Origin: Deltaproteobacteria bacterium
GTDB lineage: Bacteria; Desulfobacterota; G020345765
Assembly: GCA_030616835.1 (NCBI GenBank)
Contig: JAUWWP010000128.1
Location: forward strand, 1 to 7,304
Direction of reading: 5' to 3'
DNA: 7,304 nt
Part shown: positions 6,191 through 7,304 of the stretch, piece by piece
Numbering within the stretch: the first letter of the stretch is position 1
Layout of the letters: the number at the start of each line of letters is the position of its first letter
The notes under the pieces: model-generated
Told to the model about the DNA's origin: nothing
What the model saw: only the letters and a program-made list of their open reading frames with translations
Database searches by the model: none
Translations under genes and position numbers: made by a program

Positions 6191-6230
6191 ATTATAATGC
6201 ACAACATTCTTGTTGTCAAGTATTTTTTTA
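6191..6230 (-). promoter_or_regulatory. Exact-consensus sigma70 promoter with UP-like element
   Basis: On the - strand TTGACA (6219-6214), a 17-bp spacer and TATAAT (6196-6191) match the bacterial consensus in every base and in spacing. Immediately upstream is an A-rich stretch TAAAAAAATA (6230-6221) in the position of an UP element. Transcription would begin near 6184, giving a leader of about 34 nt before ATG 6150. It drives the two-ATPase operon. Confidence 0.85.
6201..6216. promoter_or_regulatory. Operator-like inverted repeat in the promoter spacer
   Basis: ACAACA (6201-6206), four bases, and TGTTGT (6211-6216) form a perfect inverted repeat within the -35/-10 spacer and overlapping the -35. 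A further ACAACA is at 6185-6190, and TGCATTA (6171-6177) pairs with TAATGCA (6195-6201) across the -10. The arrangement is what a repressor binding over both hexamers would need. The regulator is unknown. Confidence 0.5.
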
Positions 6231-6238
6231 ATGACAGT

Positions 6239-6270
6239 GCAAATATCTTACATTATTTATGGATATTTGC
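6239..6270. repeat. Perfect 9-bp inverted repeat upstream of the operon promoter
   Basis: GCAAATATC (6239-6247) and GATATTTGC (6262-6270) are perfect complements separated by 14 AT-rich bases. The repeat lies just upstream of the promoter's A-rich element and directly beside the palindrome at 6277. It may be a second regulator site or part of the repeat element. It lacks a T run, so it is not an obvious terminator. Confidence 0.5.
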
Positions 6271-6276
6271 CCTCGG

Positions 6277-6300
6277 AAAATGTTGGACGTCCAACATTTT
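6277..6300. terminator. Perfect 24-bp palindrome, fifth member of the repeat family; possible bidirectional terminator
   Basis: Two 12-bp arms, the left one AAAATGTTGGAC, meet at 6288/6289 with no mismatch. The context CTCGGAAAA on the left and TTTTTGACCC on the right matches units 2 and 3 of the array at 163-360 in the same orientation; unit 2 is closest. The stem with flanking A and T runs lies about 60 bp beyond the methyltransferase stop and could end its transcription. Apart from regulatory sites and this palindrome, the gap 6151-6357 holds no gene that I can see. Confidence 0.65.
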
Positions 6301-6357
6301 TGACCCGTCTGAGGCTGATTAAAGGATTTTTTAAGGAAAGTCCTGAAAAACTAAGGA

Positions 6358-7107
6358 TTAAGGCTTGTGGGCAGTAATCAATGAGCAGAGCAAAGAATTA
6401 CTCCTGATCTTAACCCGGGTGAGGCCCAGTTCGGTCAGCTTCTCCGCATACCAGCCGGCTCCTCGCATATAAGGGGAAAATGCTCGGGGACCCTGGATAG
6501 CCACCCTGCCTCCTTTTCGGGCAACCCTGATCATCTCCGCCATTGCCCTCTGCCGGTTAGAAATCAGGTTCAGGTGAAAGATAGAAAGCACAACTTCAAA
6601 GGTATTATCTTTATAGGGAAGCTGCTCGGCATCACCCAGATTCAGATAAATACTTCTTTGCCCCTTCCCCTCGGCCTTCTCCCGGGCTTTCAAGAGCATA
6701 TTTCTCGATAGATCCAGAGCCACGACATGGCTATCCGGAATTAGAGATAGGATCCCGACCGCAGCATACCCGGTCCCGGAAGCAATATCCAATACCTTCT
6801 CCCCTGACTTAATCTGGCATTCATCAATAATTGTCTTTATCCCCTCAAGGTCATGGCCCGCAAATAAATTGGCTAACACCTCGTATATCTTCGGCCTCAG
6901 GGTGGCAACCTGTTTAAACCGCTGCCTTCCGATTGGTAGAAGGAAAGACAGGTACATCACCGAACCCCCAATTAGGGCTAAGACAATGATCCCGGCAATT
7001 AAACCGGGCCAGCCGAAATGTGCGTAGGCCAAAATAAGCCCGTAAACGGGCGCGGCAACAAGCAGCAAATCAAGGGCATAAGCCACTTTTCTGGGAAGTG
7101 GTCCCAT
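6358..7107 (-). CDS. Membrane-anchored class I SAM-dependent methyltransferase
   Basis: The 249-aa protein has two predicted membrane helices at its N-terminus (about 9-29 and 34-57), then a Methyltransf_11/UbiE-like domain. SAM-binding motif I is VLDIASGTG (105-113), the acidic residue after the second strand is D132 in ALDLS, GDAEQLPY is at 158-165, the next strand is FEVVLSIFHLNLI (170-182), and VARKGGRVAIQG is at 195-206. The substrate cannot be read from the sequence; anchoring suggests a lipid, quinone or membrane-protein target. A stop codon lies only two codons upstream in frame, so ATG 7107 is the only ATG/GTG/TTG start preceding the membrane helices. It lies 6 bp after the stop of the upstream membrane-protein gene, with only a weak ribosome binding site, suggesting translational coupling. 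Confidence 0.85.
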   Translation of the reverse strand: MGPLPRKVAYALDLLLVAAPVYGLILAYAHFGWPGLIAGIIVLALIGGSVMYLSFLLPIGRQRFKQVATLRPKIYEVLANLFAGHDLEGIKTIIDECQIKSGEKVLDIASGTGYAAVGILSLIPDSHVVALDLSRNMLLKAREKAEGKGQRSIYLNLGDAEQLPYKDNTFEVVLSIFHLNLISNRQRAMAEMIRVARKGGRVAIQGPRAFSPYMRGAGWYAEKLTELGLTRVKIRSNSLLCSLITAHKP

Positions 7108-7113
7108 CGTCTT

Positions 7114-7304
7114 CTATCCGAAAATCCTTTTAGCGGATTTGCCTGCCGGACACTCCTCCTGCATCTCGCACTTAAGGCAGCCGACCCTAAGTTTTATTAT
7201 CTGAAAGGCAACTGAAAGAAGAAAAAAGGCAGTCATGATATAGTAGCGACCCAGGAAAGCCAGCCCGATCAGGGGAAAGGTGGTCATTGTTACCCAGATA
7301 GCAG
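7114..7304 (-). CDS. Membrane protein with C-terminal cysteine motif (3' end only)
   Basis: The gene enters from the right edge; 62 C-terminal residues are visible, ending at TAG 7116-7114. Two hydrophobic stretches (about visible residues 1-17 and 20-37, with FPLIGLAFLG and IMTAFFLLSVAF) look like membrane helices. They are followed by a short soluble tail GCLKCEMQEECPAGK with cysteines spaced C-x2-C-x5-C, possibly a metal or redox site. I do not recognise the family. It ends 6 bp before the methyltransferase ATG on the same strand, so the two are probably co-transcribed. The residues read as one continuous protein-like frame with a membrane pattern. An internal ATG at 7287 exists, but the frame stays open to the window edge, so the true start is likely outside. 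Confidence 0.7.
   Translation of the reverse strand, partial: AIWVTMTTFPLIGLAFLGRYYIMTAFFLLSVAFQIIKLRVGCLKCEMQEECPAGKSAKRIFG

Overview
The window looks like an accessory (genomic-island-like) stretch of an environmental, probably anaerobic, bacterial chromosome. The consensus sigma70 promoters, Shine-Dalgarno sites, GC-rich palindromic intergenic repeats and TGAC-type heptad repeats are bacterial in style. I cannot place it more precisely; Desulfobacterota, Nitrospirota or Chloroflexota-like lineages are guesses from repeat style only. No rRNA, tRNA, CRISPR array, transposase, integrase or phage structural gene is visible.

Layout. Bases 1-444 are non-coding and structured: a GC-rich palindromic repeat (45-136), four tandem ~52-bp units each centred on a palindrome (163-360), then a promoter and an operator-like inverted repeat. 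They lead into a GC-rich + strand gene (445-1641) for an AAA_14/DUF4143 ATPase. A short heptad-repeat tract follows, running into the start of a small AbrB/MazE-type antitoxin gene (1713-1967) with no toxin partner. Convergent to these is a lower-GC two-gene - strand operon: a 386-aa AAA ATPase with a C-terminal winged helix (4990-6150), then a 968-aa protein with an ORC/Cdc6-like ATPase module, a winged helix and a solenoid of six 44-residue TPR-like units (2069-4975). The operon has an exact-consensus promoter with an inverted repeat in its spacer. A fifth, perfect copy of the palindrome family lies upstream of it (6277-6300). Beyond that, also on the - strand, are a membrane-anchored SAM-dependent methyltransferase (6358-7107) and, just upstream of it, the 3' end of a cysteine-containing membrane protein gene (7114-7304, partial).

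How the parts may work together. The two ATPases are 14 bp apart behind one promoter, and both combine a P-loop NTPase core with a winged helix. Only the second carries a repeat-built, recently expanded sensor-like solenoid. This is the architecture of a signal-transduction or immune-type NTPase system, but no effector domain (nuclease, protease, pore) is recognisable, so its output is unknown. The AAA_14 gene and orphan antitoxin are independent accessory genes, and the shared palindromes on both sides suggest the accessory block was assembled between members of one intergenic repeat family. The methyltransferase/membrane-protein pair looks like ordinary chromosomal content.
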